A DNA stretch of 64,000 nucleotides from Wenxinia marina DSM 24838 (GTDB taxonomy: Bacteria > Pseudomonadota > Alphaproteobacteria > Rhodobacterales > Rhodobacteraceae), in contig NZ_KB902314.1 of NCBI RefSeq assembly GCF_000379485.1, positions 62,001 through 126,000 on the forward strand, read 5' to 3'. Shown one piece after another: positions 18,291 to 28,377 of this stretch. The translations under genes were made by a program, and so were the position numbers. The notes below the pieces were generated by a model that had not been told where the DNA came from, did not search any database, and saw nothing but the letters and a program-made list of their open reading frames with translations. Each line of letters begins with the position of its first letter. Position 1 is the stretch's first letter.

Positions 18291-20155
18291 GCCGAGAGTT
18301 TCTGATCACGGCGGAGGCGGGCAAGGATGAGGACGACAGCGGAAGGCGTCATCCCTTCGATCCGGCTGGCGTGGCCGACGCTCGGCGGCCGACGCGATTC
18401 GAGCTTGCTTCGCAGTTCGGAGGACAGGCCGGAAATCGCCCCGTAATCGAAGTCCGGAGGGATCTGTTCAGCCTCTCCCGCTCGCAGGCTGACGATGTCC
18501 CGCTGCTGTCGGTCGAGGTACGACGCGTAGAGCGCGTCCCTCTTGACTTGAGCGCGGATCTCCCGGTCGGCCGATGGAATATGCGGCGAGATGGCCTGCA
18601 GCGTCACCCAGTCAACATCGGTCAGCGACAGCGCTTGCAGCGCACTGCGGGTCTCCTTCTCGGGGTTGATCCGGACGCCTTGTCCCGCAAGATCGCGCGC
18701 CTTGATCGGGATGGCGTTCAGTCGAGCGCGCGTCGACTCCAAGGCCTCCGTCTTCCGTGCGAAAGCTTCTGCACGTGCCGTGCCCACACATCCTACTTCG
18801 ACGCCCAGCGCCGTCAGGCGCTGGTCCGCGTTATCCGCCCGCAACGACAGCCGGAACTCCGCTCGCGAGGTGAACATGCGATAGGGTTCGCTGACCCCCT
18901 TGCTCACGAGGTCGTCGATCATCACGCCGATGTACGACGAGGCCCGATCGAATCGCAGTCCCTCCCGGCCGAGCGAAGCGGAGGCGGCCGACAGCCCCGC
19001 GACAAGCCCCTGGGCCGCCGCCTCCTCGTACCCGGTCGTGCCGTTGATCTGGCCGGCGAGGTAGAGGCCATCGACATCCCGTACCCGAAGCTGCTCTGTC
19101 AAAGCGCGCGGATCGACGTAATCGTACTCGATCGCGTAGCCGGGTTGAGTGATGACGGCCCGCTCGAGCCCCGCAATGGTTCGGACGTAGTCCTCCTGCA
19201 CCTCGGGGGGCAGAGAGGTGCTGATGCCGTTCGGATAGACGGTCGGATCGTCCAGGCCTTCCGGCTCCAGAAAGATCTGGTGGGAGTCCTTTTCGGCGAA
19301 CCTTACCACCTTGTCCTCGATCGAGGGACAGTAGCGAGGTCCGGCGCCCTCGATGTACCCGCCGTACATGGCAGAGCGTCGGAGGTTGGCCCGGATGATA
19401 TCGTGTGTCGCTTCGTTCGTATGGGTAATTCCGCAGCTGATCTGACGGCAAGCAAGGTCAGTGGTCAGCAGGGACAGGAAAGTGGGATCGTCGTCGCTGG
19501 GCTGCATCTCCAGCCGGTCCCAGTCAATGGTCCGACCGTCCAGGCGAGGCGGCGTTCCGGTCTTCAACCGCCCGAGGGGAAGGCCCATATCGGCGATCCG
19601 TTCCGCCAGCCTCACCGAGGGCGCCTCGCCGATCCGCCCGCCCGGACGACTGCGGTCGCCCATGTGGATGACGCCGCGCAAGAACGTCCCGGTCGTCAAG
19701 ACCACCGAGTGCGCCTGAATCTCTTCTCCGCCTGCAAGACGGACGCCACGCACCGCGCCGGCGTCCATCACGAAATCCGCGACTTCTCCTTGGAGAATCG
19801 TCAGACCATCCCGCGCGGACAGCAAGCGCAGCATTTCGGCCCGGTACCGCCTCCGATCGGCTTGCGCCCTCGGACCCTGGACTGCCGGCCCCTTCCGACG
19901 GTTGAGCAGGCGGAACTGGATGCCGGCATGGTCGGCCACCCGCCCCATCACACCATCGAGGGCGTCGATCTCGCGGACCAGGTGGCCCTTCCCGAGACCA
20001 CCGATCGCAGGATTGCACGACATGGCGCCGATCCCCTGGCGGCTCAGCGTGACCAACGCCGTCGTCGCACCCATTCGTGCGGAGGCGTCAGCCGCTTCAG
20101 CGCCGGCATGCCCGCCGCCCACGACGATGACGTCGAATTGTTTCACGTGAAACAC
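18287..20155 (-). CDS. mnmG: tRNA uridine-5-carboxymethylaminomethyl modification enzyme MnmG
   Basis: A 622-residue FAD protein (GidA) that with MnmE makes cmnm5U34 in tRNA. FAD loop GGGHAG is at residues 13-18; [23 protein letters not shown] follows. The frame is open for 32 more codons upstream, but a GTG at 20155 (then TTT CAC GTG AAA, giving VFHVKQ) is chosen: it matches related proteins starting FHVKxFDVIV, follows GGAAAG by 7 bases, and lies 4 bases after the mnmE stop. A perfect parS covers codons 1-6. It overlaps rsmG downstream. Confidence 0.94.
   Translation of the reverse strand: MFHVKQFDVIVVGGGHAGAEAADASARMGATTALVTLSRQGIGAMSCNPAIGGLGKGHLVREIDALDGVMGRVADHAGIQFRLLNRRKGPAVQGPRAQADRRRYRAEMLRLLSARDGLTILQGEVADFVMDAGAVRGVRLAGGEEIQAHSVVLTTGTFLRGVIHMGDRSRPGGRIGEAPSVRLAERIADMGLPLGRLKTGTPPRLDGRTIDWDRLEMQPSDDDPTFLSLLTTDLACRQISCGITHTNEATHDIIRANLRRSAMYGGYIEGAGPRYCPSIEDKVVRFAEKDSHQIFLEPEGLDDPTVYPNGISTSLPPEVQEDYVRTIAGLERAVITQPGYAIEYDYVDPRALTEQLRVRDVDGLYLAGQINGTTGYEEAAAQGLVAGLSAASASLGREGLRFDRASSYIGVMIDDLVSKGVSEPYRMFTSRAEFRLSLRADNADQRLTALGVEVGCVGTARAEAFARKTEALESTRARLNAIPIKARDLAGQGVRINPEKETRSALQALSLTDVDWVTLQAISPHIPSADREIRAQVKRDALYASYLDRQQRDIVSLRAGEAEQIPPDFDYGAISGLSSELRSKLESRRPPSVGHASRIEGMTPSAVVLILARLRRDQKLSA
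20139..20154. promoter_or_regulatory. parS centromere site 2 (inside mnmG start)
   Basis: TGTTTCACGTGAAACA is a perfect 16-of-16 match to the parS consensus. It overlaps the GTG start of mnmG, so ParB clamps loaded here would sit on its translation start region. It is about 3.4 kb from the proposed oriC. Confidence 0.95.
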
Positions 20156-20159
20156 CTCG

Positions 20160-21407
20160 TCACTTTCCGATGCAGAAGCTTGCGAAGATCTCGCCGAGAA
20201 CGTCCTCCACATCGACACGACCGACCAGCGAGTCAATGGCCCGGACTGCAAGACGGACTTCTTCGGCGACGATCTCCATCTCCGCTTGCCCCTTGACGGC
20301 GCAAAGATGATGCAGGGCGCGGTCCATCGCCGAACGGTGCCTCTCCCTCATCGCCACCCCAATGGCGGACAGCCGCCCCGCCAGGCGGTCGACGACAGCA
20401 TCGACCAGTCGGTCGACGCCGGCACCCGTCCGTCCGCTGACGCCACCGCGCGAACCGTCGTCATCCTTGGCGAGAACCACGAGCTCACCGTCACCGGCCT
20501 CCTCCGGCCCTTCAACCAGCCGGACACGCAAGTCAGCCAACTTGCCGCGCTCGAGCGTCCGCTCGATCCCCAGCCGTTCGATCTCGTCCGTCGCCTCACG
20601 AAGGCCGGCCGTATCCAGAAGCGTCACGGGCAGCCCGCGCAGGTCCATCCGAACCTCGATCACGTCCCGCGTCGTCCCGGCGATCGTCGACGTGATCGCC
20701 GCCTCGCGCCCGGCCAGCCGGTTCAGCAAGGTGGACTTCCCGACGTTCGGAGCACCGATCAGCGCGACCTCGAACCCGGACCGAACCCTCTCCGCGACCG
20801 CCACGCCGGCCACTTCGCGCTCCAGCTCCTCGACCAGCCGGTCGACCGTCTGCTGAACTTCCGGCATCACGTTCACCGGCACGTCCTCGTCCGCGAAGTC
20901 GATCGTCGCCTCGATCAGCGCCAGCGCCCGGATGGCCATCCGGCGCCACGCCTCCACCTTCCCGCCCATCGCACCGGAGAACACCCGCAGGGCCTGCCGC
21001 CGCTGAGCCTCGGTCTCCGCGTCGATGAGGTCGGCGAGCCCCTCCACCTCGGCCAGGTCCAGCCGCCCGTTCTCCAGCGCGCGCCGCGTGAACTCCCCGG
21101 CCTCCGCCATCCGCAGGCCGGGACGCGACCCGAGGACCCGAAGCAGCGCGGCCACCACGGCCGGACTGCCATGCAGGTGAAACTCCACCACCGGCTCGCC
21201 GGTAAAGCTCCGCCCGGCCGCGAAGGTCAGGACAAGCGCCTCGTCCAGAACGTCGTCACCGTCGACCAGCCGCCGCAGGCCCCGCCCATGTTCCGGCAGA
21301 TCGCCGGCCAGCGATTGCGCAACGCTCAGCGCCTCGGGCCCCGACAGCCGCACGATGGCGACGCCGGCGCGGCCCGGCGCAGTTGCCGAGGCAAAGATCG
21401 TATCCAT
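20160..21407 (-). CDS. mnmE: tRNA modification GTPase MnmE
   Basis: A 415-residue GTPase (TrmE) that partners MnmG. The N-terminal folate-binding domain includes [21 protein letters not shown]; the G domain has GAPNVGKS (218-225), the TTRD switch and DTAGLR; the C-terminus ends with FCIGK, whose cysteine is needed for modification. It is shorter than E. coli MnmE (454), mainly between G-domain motifs, as in related alphaproteobacteria. It sits 27 bases after rho and 4 before mnmG. Confidence 0.95.
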   Translation of the reverse strand: MDTIFASATAPGRAGVAIVRLSGPEALSVAQSLAGDLPEHGRGLRRLVDGDDVLDEALVLTFAAGRSFTGEPVVEFHLHGSPAVVAALLRVLGSRPGLRMAEAGEFTRRALENGRLDLAEVEGLADLIDAETEAQRRQALRVFSGAMGGKVEAWRRMAIRALALIEATIDFADEDVPVNVMPEVQQTVDRLVEELEREVAGVAVAERVRSGFEVALIGAPNVGKSTLLNRLAGREAAITSTIAGTTRDVIEVRMDLRGLPVTLLDTAGLREATDEIERLGIERTLERGKLADLRVRLVEGPEEAGDGELVVLAKDDDGSRGGVSGRTGAGVDRLVDAVVDRLAGRLSAIGVAMRERHRSAMDRALHHLCAVKGQAEMEIVAEEVRLAVRAIDSLVGRVDVEDVLGEIFASFCIGK

Positions 21408-21434
21408 GACAAGCCCTTGTTTTAGAACAAGGAA

Positions 21435-22709
21435 TCAGGTGTTCATCGAGTCGAAGAAGTCCGAGTTCGTCTTGGTCTGCTTCAGCTTCGAGATCAGGAA
21501 CTCGATCGCGTCCGTCGTCCCCATCGGGTTCAGGATGCGGCGCAGGACGTAGGTCTTGCTGAGATCGTTCTTGTCGACCAGCAGGTCCTCCTTCCGTGTC
21601 CCGGACTTGAGGATGTCCATCGCCGGGAAGACCCGCTTGTCCGCGACCTTGCGGTCCAGCACGATCTCCGAGTTGCCGGTGCCCTTGAACTCCTCGAAGA
21701 TCACCTCGTCCATCCGGCTGCCGGTATCGATCAGCGCGGTCGCGATGATCGTCAGCGACCCGCCCTCCTCGATGTTCCGCGCCGCGCCGAAGAACCGCTT
21801 CGGCCGCTGCAGCGCGTTCGCGTCGACGCCCCCGGTCAGCACCTTGCCCGAGGACGGCACGGTCGTGTTGTAAGCGCGGCCGAGGCGGGTGATCGAGTCG
21901 AGCAGGATCACGACGTCCCGCTTGTGCTCCACCAGCCGCTTGGCCTTCTCGATGACCATCTCGGCCACCGCCACGTGGCGCGTCGCCGGTTCGTCGAAGG
22001 TCGACGACACGACCTCCCCCTTCACCGAGCGCTGCATGTCCGTGACCTCCTCGGGCCGCTCGTCGATGAGCAGCACGATGAGGTAGCACTCGGGATGGTT
22101 CAGCTCGACCGACTTGGCGATATTCTGCAGCAGCACCGTCTTGCCGGTCCGCGGCGGCGCCACGATCAGCGCCCGCTGGCCCTTCCCGATCGGCGAGACC
22201 AGGTCGATGATCCGGGCCGAGCGGTCCTTGATCGTCGGATCCTCCTCGATCTCCATCTTCAGCCGCTGGTCGGGATAGAGCGGCGTGAGGTTGTCGAACG
22301 CCACCTTGTGCCGCGCCCGCTCCGGCTCCTCGAAGTTGATCGACTCGACCGAGACGAGGGCGAAGTACCGCTCGTTGTCGTTCGGCTCCTTGATGACGCC
22401 CTGCACCGTGTCACCGGTGCGCAGCGAGTACTGCCTGATCATGTCCGGGCTGACGTAAATGTCGTCCGGACCGGGCAGGTAGTTCGCTTCCGGCGACCGC
22501 AGGAAGCCGAAGCCGTCCTGCAGCACCTCCAGCACGCCGTCGCCGCCGATCGTCCAGTCCTCGTCCGCCCGCTCGCGCAGGATCGCGAACATCATGTCGC
22601 CCTTGCGCATGGTCGAGGCGTTCTCGATCTCCAGCTCCTCAGCGAGGGCAAGGAGGTCCTTCGGGCTTTGCGCCTTCAGGTCGGCGAGGTTCAGACGGTC
22701 CAGGGTCAT
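21435..22709 (-). CDS. rho: Transcription termination factor Rho
   Basis: A 424-residue Rho helicase. It opens [20 protein letters not shown], has the RNA-binding [22 protein letters not shown] region, Walker A PPRTGKT at 185-191, and [13 protein letters not shown] (Walker B). The ATG at 22709 is preferred to an upstream in-frame start because GAAGGA precedes it and the family begins here. It leads the leftward array into mnmE; a likely promoter lies at 22836-22863, leaving a leader of roughly 120 bases that could support autoregulation. Confidence 0.97.
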   Translation of the reverse strand: MTLDRLNLADLKAQSPKDLLALAEELEIENASTMRKGDMMFAILRERADEDWTIGGDGVLEVLQDGFGFLRSPEANYLPGPDDIYVSPDMIRQYSLRTGDTVQGVIKEPNDNERYFALVSVESINFEEPERARHKVAFDNLTPLYPDQRLKMEIEEDPTIKDRSARIIDLVSPIGKGQRALIVAPPRTGKTVLLQNIAKSVELNHPECYLIVLLIDERPEEVTDMQRSVKGEVVSSTFDEPATRHVAVAEMVIEKAKRLVEHKRDVVILLDSITRLGRAYNTTVPSSGKVLTGGVDANALQRPKRFFGAARNIEEGGSLTIIATALIDTGSRMDEVIFEEFKGTGNSEIVLDRKVADKRVFPAMDILKSGTRKEDLLVDKNDLSKTYVLRRILNPMGTTDAIEFLISKLKQTKTNSDFFDSMNT

Positions 22710-22835
22710 GGGTATCCTTCGGCCGGACGGCGCGGTCGATCCGCGCACCGGGCGGCGCTGGGGGGGTCGGTCAGGGTGCGCGTCGCGCGCTGTGATCAGG
22801 TGGAATCGCCCCGCCGGACGGCGGGCTTGGCGCGG

Positions 22836-22863
22836 AGATAAGGAGCGGCGCCCGTCGAGTCAA
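22836..22863 (-). promoter_or_regulatory. Candidate promoter for the rho-mnmE-mnmG-rsmG-parA-parB array
   Basis: On the minus strand TTGACT (22858-22863) is followed by a 16-base spacer and TTATCT (22836-22841). This is a good alphaproteobacterial housekeeping promoter shape, about 127 bases ahead of the rho ATG and just after hemJ. Confidence 0.5.
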
Positions 22864-22895
22864 CGGCGCCGCCCGCCCGCCGGGACGTTTCCGCG

Positions 22896-23342
22896 TCAGA
22901 AGGGACGCACGATGATCGCGACCACGATGACGACGAGGAGCAGCGTGGGGACTTCGTTCATCAGCCGATAGGTCCGCCCGCTTCGTGTGTTCCGTCCCTC
23001 GGCGAACTCCCTCCGCCGCCGCGCCAGCCAGACGTGCATCGCCGTCATCCCAATGACCCCGGCCGTCTTGGCCCAGGCCCAGACCGCGCCCCAGTCGAAC
23101 GCCCCCGCCGCAACCATCACCAGTCCCGCGATCCAGGCGACGATCATCGCCGGCCGCATGATGAGGCGCAGCAGCTTGTCCTCCATCACCCGGAACGTCC
23201 CGTCCAGCTGGTCGCCCACCGTCGCCTGCTCGGCATGGTAGACGAACAGACGGGGCAGGTAGAACAGGCCGGCCATCCAGGCGATCACCGCAATCACGTG
23301 CAGTGCCTTGATCCACGGATAGAGGACGACGATCAGGTCCAC
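22896..23342 (-). CDS. hemJ: Protoporphyrinogen oxidase HemJ
   Basis: A 148-residue membrane protein of the HemJ family, which oxidises protoporphyrinogen IX in heme synthesis. Four hydrophobic segments are visible; conserved histidines lie near residues 15 (ALHVIAVIAWMAGLFYLPR) and 36 (VYHAEQA), with LLRLIMRPAMI and MHVWLARRR also typical. It is the gene next to the proposed origin on the left, transcribed away from it, 186 bases ahead of rho. Confidence 0.92.
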   Translation of the reverse strand: MDLIVVLYPWIKALHVIAVIAWMAGLFYLPRLFVYHAEQATVGDQLDGTFRVMEDKLLRLIMRPAMIVAWIAGLVMVAAGAFDWGAVWAWAKTAGVIGMTAMHVWLARRRREFAEGRNTRSGRTYRLMNEVPTLLLVVIVVAIIVRPF

Positions 23343-23744
23343 GAGGCTCTCCTTCGCCCCCTTCCTTTCTCAATAAGATTGAAAAGAAAAGAAGTTGTAT
23401 TTGTTAGTACTGTGGAGAAGTCCTCCTCGGCATATCGTCCCCCGACTTATCCCCAGACCGGCCGGAAGGCGCCGGACCGAAAATCCCCGCTTGCGTTCAT
23501 GAAAATCGTTATGAAACAGATAATTGGAGAAATCTACAGTGTGAGCTGCCTCTGCCGGCGGCCGTTGACAACGCCGCCGACACCGACTTCTCCACCGCGT
23601 CGATTCCTCCATGCCCACACGGGATAACCCGGCCGGCGGGGCGCCGTTCTCCCGACCTGTCCGGGGGCTTCACCTTCCGGCCCCGCCGCTCCACACTCCG
23701 CCCCGTCGCCGTCCCGCTCCTTTCCAGAGAATTCTCCACAGCCC
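23343..23744. other. Candidate chromosomal replication origin (oriC)
   Basis: A 402-bp gap with no gene. DnaA boxes close to TTATCCACA: TTATCCCCA at 23447-23455 (8/9), TTCTCCACA on the minus strand at 23411-23419 (8/9), TTCTCCACA at 23732-23740 (8/9) and TTCTCCACC at 23588-23596 (7/9). Two AT-rich stretches (23371-23410 and 23497-23535) stand out from very GC-rich surroundings and could unwind. Genes on both sides run away from it. Position beside rho/hemJ and maf-aroE-coaE-dnaQ, with parS and parAB within 8 kb, agrees with alphaproteobacterial origins. Confidence 0.75.
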
Positions 23745-24341
23745 GTGCCCGACCTCGTCCTCGCCTCCGGCTCCCCCACCCGCGCCGACCTCCTGTCCCG
23801 CGCGGGCGTGACGTTCGACGTCGATGTACCTCGCCTCGACGAGGCGACGATCCGCGACAGTCTCGCCGCCGGCGGCGCAAGTCCGCGCGAAATCGCCAAC
23901 GCGCTGGCCGAGGCCAAGGCGCTCCGCATCTCCGCCCGGCGGCCGGAGGCCTTCGTCCTGGGCTCCGATCAGGTGCTCGACCTCGACGGCCGGGCCGTCG
24001 GCAAGCCGGAGGACGAGGCCGAGGCTGTCGCCCGGATCCGCGAGATGCGGGGCCGGACCCACCGCCTGCAGACCGCCGCCGCCATCGCCCTCGGGGGCGA
24101 GGTGCAGTGGCGCCACGTCACCACCGTGCGGCTGACGATGGCGGACCGGTCGGACGACTGGATCGCGGCCTACGTCTCCCGCAACTGGCCGTCCATCGCC
24201 GGCTGCGCCGGCGGCTACCAGGTCGAGGCGGAGGGGATCCGTCTGTTCTCCCGGATCGAGGGGGATTACTTCGCCATCCTCGGCCTGCCCCTCCTCGAAG
24301 TGCTCACCTACCTCACGCTCCGCAACGTTCTCTCCTCATGA
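23745..24341 (+). CDS. maf: Maf-family nucleotide pyrophosphatase
   Basis: A 198-residue Maf-like protein; the family hydrolyses modified nucleoside triphosphates. The N-terminal [17 protein letters not shown] corresponds to the LASxSPRR signature but has T in place of the first arginine. [21 protein letters not shown] carries the catalytic aspartate. The start is GTG at 23745, immediately after a DnaA-box-like site. The divergent N-terminus fits the alphaproteobacterial subgroup next to aroE. Overlaps aroE by 4 bases. Confidence 0.92.
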   Translation: MPDLVLASGSPTRADLLSRAGVTFDVDVPRLDEATIRDSLAAGGASPREIANALAEAKALRISARRPEAFVLGSDQVLDLDGRAVGKPEDEAEAVARIREMRGRTHRLQTAAAIALGGEVQWRHVTTVRLTMADRSDDWIAAYVSRNWPSIAGCAGGYQVEAEGIRLFSRIEGDYFAILGLPLLEVLTYLTLRNVLSS

Positions 24342-25171
24342 CCCGTCCCACCGTTCCGCTCGCCGGCGTCCTCGGCACCCACGTCGCGCACTCGCTGTCG
24401 CCCCGGCTGCACAAGCACTGGCTGAAGCGCCACGGCCTGCGCGGCGACTACGTGCCGTTGCTGGTGGCCGAGGACGACCTGCGATCCGTCATCAGGACAC
24501 TTCCGAGGATGGGGTTCGTCGGCGCCAACGTCACGATCCCGCACAAGCTGGCCGCTCTCGACATTGCCGACCATGTCAGCGACCGCGCCATCCTCATCGG
24601 TGCCGCGAACACGCTGATCTTTCGCGAGGACGGACTGATCCACGCCGACAACACCGACGGCGTCGGCTTTCTCTCCGCCCTCCGCCAGGGCGCGCCGGAC
24701 TGGGACCCGGCGTCGGGGCCGGCGGTCGTCCTGGGCGCGGGCGGCGCGAGCCGCGCGATCCTGTCGGCCTTGCTCGAGGCCGGCGTCCCCGAGATCCTGC
24801 TGGCCAACCGCACCCGGCCCAAGGCCGAAGCCCTGCGCGGCGAGTTCGGCACGCGCATCCGCGTCGTCGACTGGATCCAGGCCGGCAACGTGATGGAAGA
24901 GGCGGCGACGGTGGTGAACACGACCTCCCTCGGCATGACGGCCCAACCCGAATTGCGCGTCCCGCTGGACGGGCTGGTCCCCGGGACCGTCGTCATGGAT
25001 CTGGTCTACAACCCGCTCCGGACGCGCCTCCTGCGCGAGGCCGAGGCGGCGGGTTGCACCACCGTCGACGGCCTCGGCATGCTGCTGCATCAGGCTGTCC
25101 CCGGCTTCGAGCGGTGGTTCGGGATGCGTCCCGAGGTGGACGAGGCGGCCAGGGCGGCGGTCCTGCGGTGA
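24338..25171 (+). CDS. aroE: Shikimate dehydrogenase (NADP+)
   Basis: A 277-residue AroE that reduces 3-dehydroshikimate in aromatic amino acid synthesis. Substrate-binding HSLSP (18-22), catalytic Lys70 in NVTIPHK, Asp107 in NTDGVGF, and the NADP loop [10 protein letters not shown] are intact. The ATG shares ATGA with the maf stop (24338-24341) and its own stop overlaps the coaE GTG, so maf-aroE-coaE are coupled. Confidence 0.96.
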   Translation: MTRPTVPLAGVLGTHVAHSLSPRLHKHWLKRHGLRGDYVPLLVAEDDLRSVIRTLPRMGFVGANVTIPHKLAALDIADHVSDRAILIGAANTLIFREDGLIHADNTDGVGFLSALRQGAPDWDPASGPAVVLGAGGASRAILSALLEAGVPEILLANRTRPKAEALRGEFGTRIRVVDWIQAGNVMEEAATVVNTTSLGMTAQPELRVPLDGLVPGTVVMDLVYNPLRTRLLREAEAAGCTTVDGLGMLLHQAVPGFERWFGMRPEVDEAARAAVLR

Positions 25172-25764
25172 CGCGGATCCTGGGGCTCACCGGTTCGGTG
25201 GGGATGGGCAAGTCCACCACCGCCGCGATGTTCGCGGCCGAGGGCGTGCCGGTCTGGGACGCCGACGCCGCGGTGCATCGCCTCTACGCGCCCGGCGGCG
25301 CCGCGGTCGCGCCGGTCGAAGCGGCGTTTCCAGGCGTGACGGAGAATGGCGCCATTTCCCGCCCGCTTCTGAAGGAGCGCCTCGCCGCCCACCCGTCCGG
25401 CTTCGACCGGCTGAACGCCATCGTTCACCCCCTCGTCGCCGCCGACCGGGCCGCCTTCCTCGCCGCCACGAACGCACCCCTCGTCGTCCTCGACATCCCG
25501 CTCCTCTACGAAACGGGCGGCGACGTCCTCTGCGACCGGGTCGCCGTCGTCTCCGTCCCCGCCGACATCCAGCGGGCCAGAGTCCTGTCCCGCCCCGGCA
25601 TGACCGCAGAGCAGCTGGACACCATCCTCGCCCGGCAGATGCCCGACGCCGAGAAGCGTGCCCGCGCCGACTGGGTGATCGAGACCTTGACCCTGGAGGG
25701 CGCCCTGATTCAGGTAAGGCGGATCATCGACGAGATGATTGGCGAAGGGGCAGGCGATGCGTGA
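25168..25764 (+). CDS. coaE: Dephospho-CoA kinase
   Basis: A 198-residue kinase for the last step of coenzyme A synthesis. The P-loop GSVGMGKS is at residues 9-16, [10 protein letters not shown] follows, and [11 protein letters not shown] is typical. GTG start at 25168 overlaps the aroE stop (GTGA). Its last bases overlap the start of dnaQ. Confidence 0.95.
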   Translation: MTRILGLTGSVGMGKSTTAAMFAAEGVPVWDADAAVHRLYAPGGAAVAPVEAAFPGVTENGAISRPLLKERLAAHPSGFDRLNAIVHPLVAADRAAFLAATNAPLVVLDIPLLYETGGDVLCDRVAVVSVPADIQRARVLSRPGMTAEQLDTILARQMPDAEKRARADWVIETLTLEGALIQVRRIIDEMIGEGAGDA

Positions 25765-26449
25765 GATCGTTCTCGACACCGAGACGACGGGCTTCGAGCC
25801 CGAGACCGGCGACCGCATCGTCGAGATCGGCGCGGTCGAGCTGCTGAACCACGTTCCCACCGGCCGGACGTACCATCAGTACATCAACCCCCAGCGCGCC
25901 ATGCCGCAGGAAGCGTTCGACGTGCACGGCCTCGGCGACGAGTTCCTCGCCGACAAGCCGCTCTTCGCGCAGATCGCGCAGGCCTTCCTCGATTTCGTGG
26001 GGGATGCGAAGCTCGTCATCCACAATGCCGAGTTCGACATGAAATTCCTGAATGCCGAGCTGCGCTGGGCGAAGAAGCCGACGCTGGCGGCCGACCGCGC
26101 GCTCGACACGCTGGCGATCGCGCGGCGGCGATTTCCGGGCGCGCCCGCGTCGCTGGATGCGCTGTGCCGCCGCTTCGGGATCGACAACTCGTCGCGCACC
26201 CTTCACGGCGCGCTCCTCGACAGCGAGATCCTTGCCGACGTCTATCTGGAACTGATCGGCGGGCGGCAGCCCGACCTCGTCCTCGCCGGTCCGGCCCGCG
26301 CGCGAGGGTCGGACGACGTCGCGGCCGACTGGCGCCCCGGCCCGCGGCCGCGGCCGCTTCAGCCGCGCGTCACGCCAGAAGAGGCCGCCGCCCACGCCGC
26401 CTTCGTCGGGCGGCTGGGCGAGGGCGCTCTCTGGGGGTCGTTCGGCTGA
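25757..26449 (+). CDS. dnaQ: DNA polymerase III epsilon subunit (3'-5' proofreading exonuclease)
   Basis: A 230-residue DnaQ. Exo I LDTETTG (Asp7, Glu9), Exo [13 protein letters not shown] and Exo [20 protein letters not shown] are all present. The ATG at 25757 is chosen over a TTG 18 bases upstream because the family starts [12 protein letters not shown] and AAGGGG precedes it. It overlaps coaE by 8 bases, ends the rightward origin-side operon, and faces secB with only 4 bases between. Confidence 0.95.
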   Translation: MREIVLDTETTGFEPETGDRIVEIGAVELLNHVPTGRTYHQYINPQRAMPQEAFDVHGLGDEFLADKPLFAQIAQAFLDFVGDAKLVIHNAEFDMKFLNAELRWAKKPTLAADRALDTLAIARRRFPGAPASLDALCRRFGIDNSSRTLHGALLDSEILADVYLELIGGRQPDLVLAGPARARGSDDVAADWRPGPRPRPLQPRVTPEEAAAHAAFVGRLGEGALWGSFG

Positions 26450-26453
26450 GGTC

Positions 26454-26996
26454 TCAGGCGTCGGTCGCCGCGCCGTTCGCCGGGGCGCCTTCGCCGCCCT
26501 GACCGGCCGCGACCCGACGCTGGATCTCCTGCTTGTAGATCTCGAGGAAATCGATCTGGTCGAGGTTCAGCGGCGGGAAGCCGCCGTCGCGCGTCACGTC
26601 GCTGAGGATCCGGCGCACGAACGGGAAGGTCAGGCGCGGGCACTCGATCAGCAGGTAGGGGTGCAGCTGCTCCTGCGCGACGCCCTCCACCTGGAAGATG
26701 CCGGCATATTCCAGCTCGCACACGAACAGCGTCTCGTCGCCGCCCTGGTTCTTGGACGTCGCCTTGATCTTGGTGATGACCTCGTACTGGTTCTCGTTGC
26801 CGCGGCGGCGGGCGTCGAGGTTCACCTGGACGGCGATCTGCGGCTTCACCTCGCCGGTGATCGCCTTGGTGGCGAGGCCGTTCTCGAACGACAGGTCGCG
26901 GATGTACTGGGTCAGCACCTTCGTCGTCGGCCGGGACTGCGTGGCTTCGGCGCCGGCCGGGGCGCCGGCGCCGGTGGGATCGGGATTGTCGGTCAT
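26454..26996 (-). CDS. secB: Protein-export chaperone SecB
   Basis: A 180-residue SecB, the tetrameric chaperone that delivers unfolded preproteins to SecA. Family features include VLTQYIRDLSFENG, a VEGVAQEQLHPYLLIECPRLTFPFVRRIL stretch and FPPLNLDQIDF. N- and C-terminal tails are alanine/glycine-rich. It is 90 bases downstream of fxsA on the same strand and convergent with dnaQ. Confidence 0.96.
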   Translation of the reverse strand: MTDNPDPTGAGAPAGAEATQSRPTTKVLTQYIRDLSFENGLATKAITGEVKPQIAVQVNLDARRRGNENQYEVITKIKATSKNQGGDETLFVCELEYAGIFQVEGVAQEQLHPYLLIECPRLTFPFVRRILSDVTRDGGFPPLNLDQIDFLEIYKQEIQRRVAAGQGGEGAPANGAATDA

Positions 26997-27086
26997 GGTA
27001 AAATCTCCCTCTGAACAGGCTTCGGGAGGCTACCTAGCAGCCGGACCCCGGCGCCTCAATCGAAAGCCGGCCGGCGATCGGCCGGG

Positions 27087-27602
27087 TCAGTGGCGCGTCC
27101 AGCCGGACGGCGGACGGTGGGTGGGGCGCTGCGGCGGCTCCGCCGTCAGGTCCTCGAACTCGCCGTCGATCACGCGGTCGCCGGGACCACCGGGCCGATG
27201 CGTCGGCCGCTCGCGCCCCGGCCCGCCGGGAGCGCCGCCCATCGAGAAGGACTGCACCGTCACGCGCTTGCGCGCCGCGCGGATCGCCGCGTCGCGCACC
27301 GGCGGGATCAGCAGCGCGAAACCGACCGCGTCGGTGAAGAAGCCGGGCGTCAGTAACAGCGCGCCCGAGAAGAGGATCATCGCGCCGTGCGCCAGCGGTT
27401 CGGTCGGGTCGGTCAATTCGTTCATGCTGGCCCGCAGGCGGCGCATCGCCTCGGCCCCCTGGCTGCGGACGAGGGCGGTGCCGGCGATCGCCGTCAGCAC
27501 CACGATCAGCAGCGTCGGCCACAGGCCGATCCAGCCGCCCACGGTGATGAACAGCGCGATCTCGATGAGCGGAACCGCGACGAACGCGAGAAAGAGGTAC
27601 AT
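27087..27602 (-). CDS. fxsA: FxsA family membrane protein
   Basis: A 171-residue FxsA-type protein with an N-terminal membrane domain (helices around residues 5-20, 24-45 and 75-100; GMLLLTPGF-like segment FSGALLLTPGFFTDAVG) and a hydrophilic, proline/arginine-rich tail of about 60 residues. FxsA in E. coli affects exclusion of phage T7; its biochemical role is not settled. It is divergent from the Tim44-like gene and upstream of secB. Confidence 0.88.
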   Translation of the reverse strand: MYLFLAFVAVPLIEIALFITVGGWIGLWPTLLIVVLTAIAGTALVRSQGAEAMRRLRASMNELTDPTEPLAHGAMILFSGALLLTPGFFTDAVGFALLIPPVRDAAIRAARKRVTVQSFSMGGAPGGPGRERPTHRPGGPGDRVIDGEFEDLTAEPPQRPTHRPPSGWTRH

Positions 27603-27714
27603 GGCGCGCCCTTTGGAACTACCTTTCGGGACGGGCGGGCCGGTAGACTTGGCCCGCCGCCCGACCTACATAGGGTCGGACCCGCGGCCATGCCATTCCC
27701 GCAACGAGGATCCG

Positions 27715-28377
27715 ATGAACTCTCCCATTCTCCAACTGCTCGTGCTCGCCGGGATCGCCGTGTTCCTGATCCTGCGCCTGCGCAGCGTGCTGGGAACGCG
27801 CGACGGGTTCGAGAAGCCGCCGGCCAAGCTCCCGCCCGAACGGCGCGGCGCCCCGCGCCCCGAGCTCGAGGTGATCGAGGGCGGACCGGATCACGATATC
27901 GTCGACCACGTGCCCGCCGGCAGCGACTCCGCCAAGGCGCTGGGCCGGATGAAGCAGACCGACCCCTCCTTCAACGTGGGCGAATTCCTGCAGGGGGCCC
28001 GAGGCGCCTACGAGATGATCCTGATGGCGTTCGAGAAGGGCGACCTCGCCTCGGTCCGCCCCTACATCTCGGACGACATCTACGCCGCCTTCGCCTCCGT
28101 CGTCGAAGAACGCGAGCGCAAGGGCCTGAAGGTCGAGGCGACGTTCGTCGGCCTCGCCGAGATCGGGATCAAGGACGCCGACTTCGACGAGGCGACCAAG
28201 GAAGCCGAGATCACCGTCCGCTTCGTGGGCGAATTGACGCAGGCCGTGCGCGACAACGCCGGCGACGTGGTCGAGGGCGACCCCAACGCGATCAAGCGGC
28301 AGCGCGACGTCTGGACCTTCGCCCGCGCGATGGGCAGCGCCGATCCCAACTGGATCCTCGTCGCGACGGGAGAGTGA
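27715..28377 (+). CDS. Tim44-like domain protein
   Basis: A 220-residue protein with one N-terminal transmembrane helix (about residues 5-22), a short proline-rich linker and a Tim44/calcium-binding-like domain (FLQGARGAYEMILMAFEKGDLASVRPYISDDIYAAF and a C-terminal DVWTFARAMGSADPNWILVATGE). The family is related to mitochondrial Tim44 and is usually encoded near secB in alphaproteobacteria, where an export-linked role is suspected. ATG at 27715 follows ACGAGGA. It overlaps mltA by 4 bases. Confidence 0.88.
   Translation: MNSPILQLLVLAGIAVFLILRLRSVLGTRDGFEKPPAKLPPERRGAPRPELEVIEGGPDHDIVDHVPAGSDSAKALGRMKQTDPSFNVGEFLQGARGAYEMILMAFEKGDLASVRPYISDDIYAAFASVVEERERKGLKVEATFVGLAEIGIKDADFDEATKEAEITVRFVGELTQAVRDNAGDVVEGDPNAIKRQRDVWTFARAMGSADPNWILVATGE

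Noticed and set aside
20156-20251. A longer mnmG starting 32 codons upstream.
   Set aside because: The extra residues fall inside mnmE, lack family similarity, and the GTG at 20155 matches the usual N-terminus and has a ribosome site.
18254-20296. A 680-codon frame antisense to mnmG.
   Set aside because: mnmG motifs on the minus strand are complete; the plus-strand product is a shadow.
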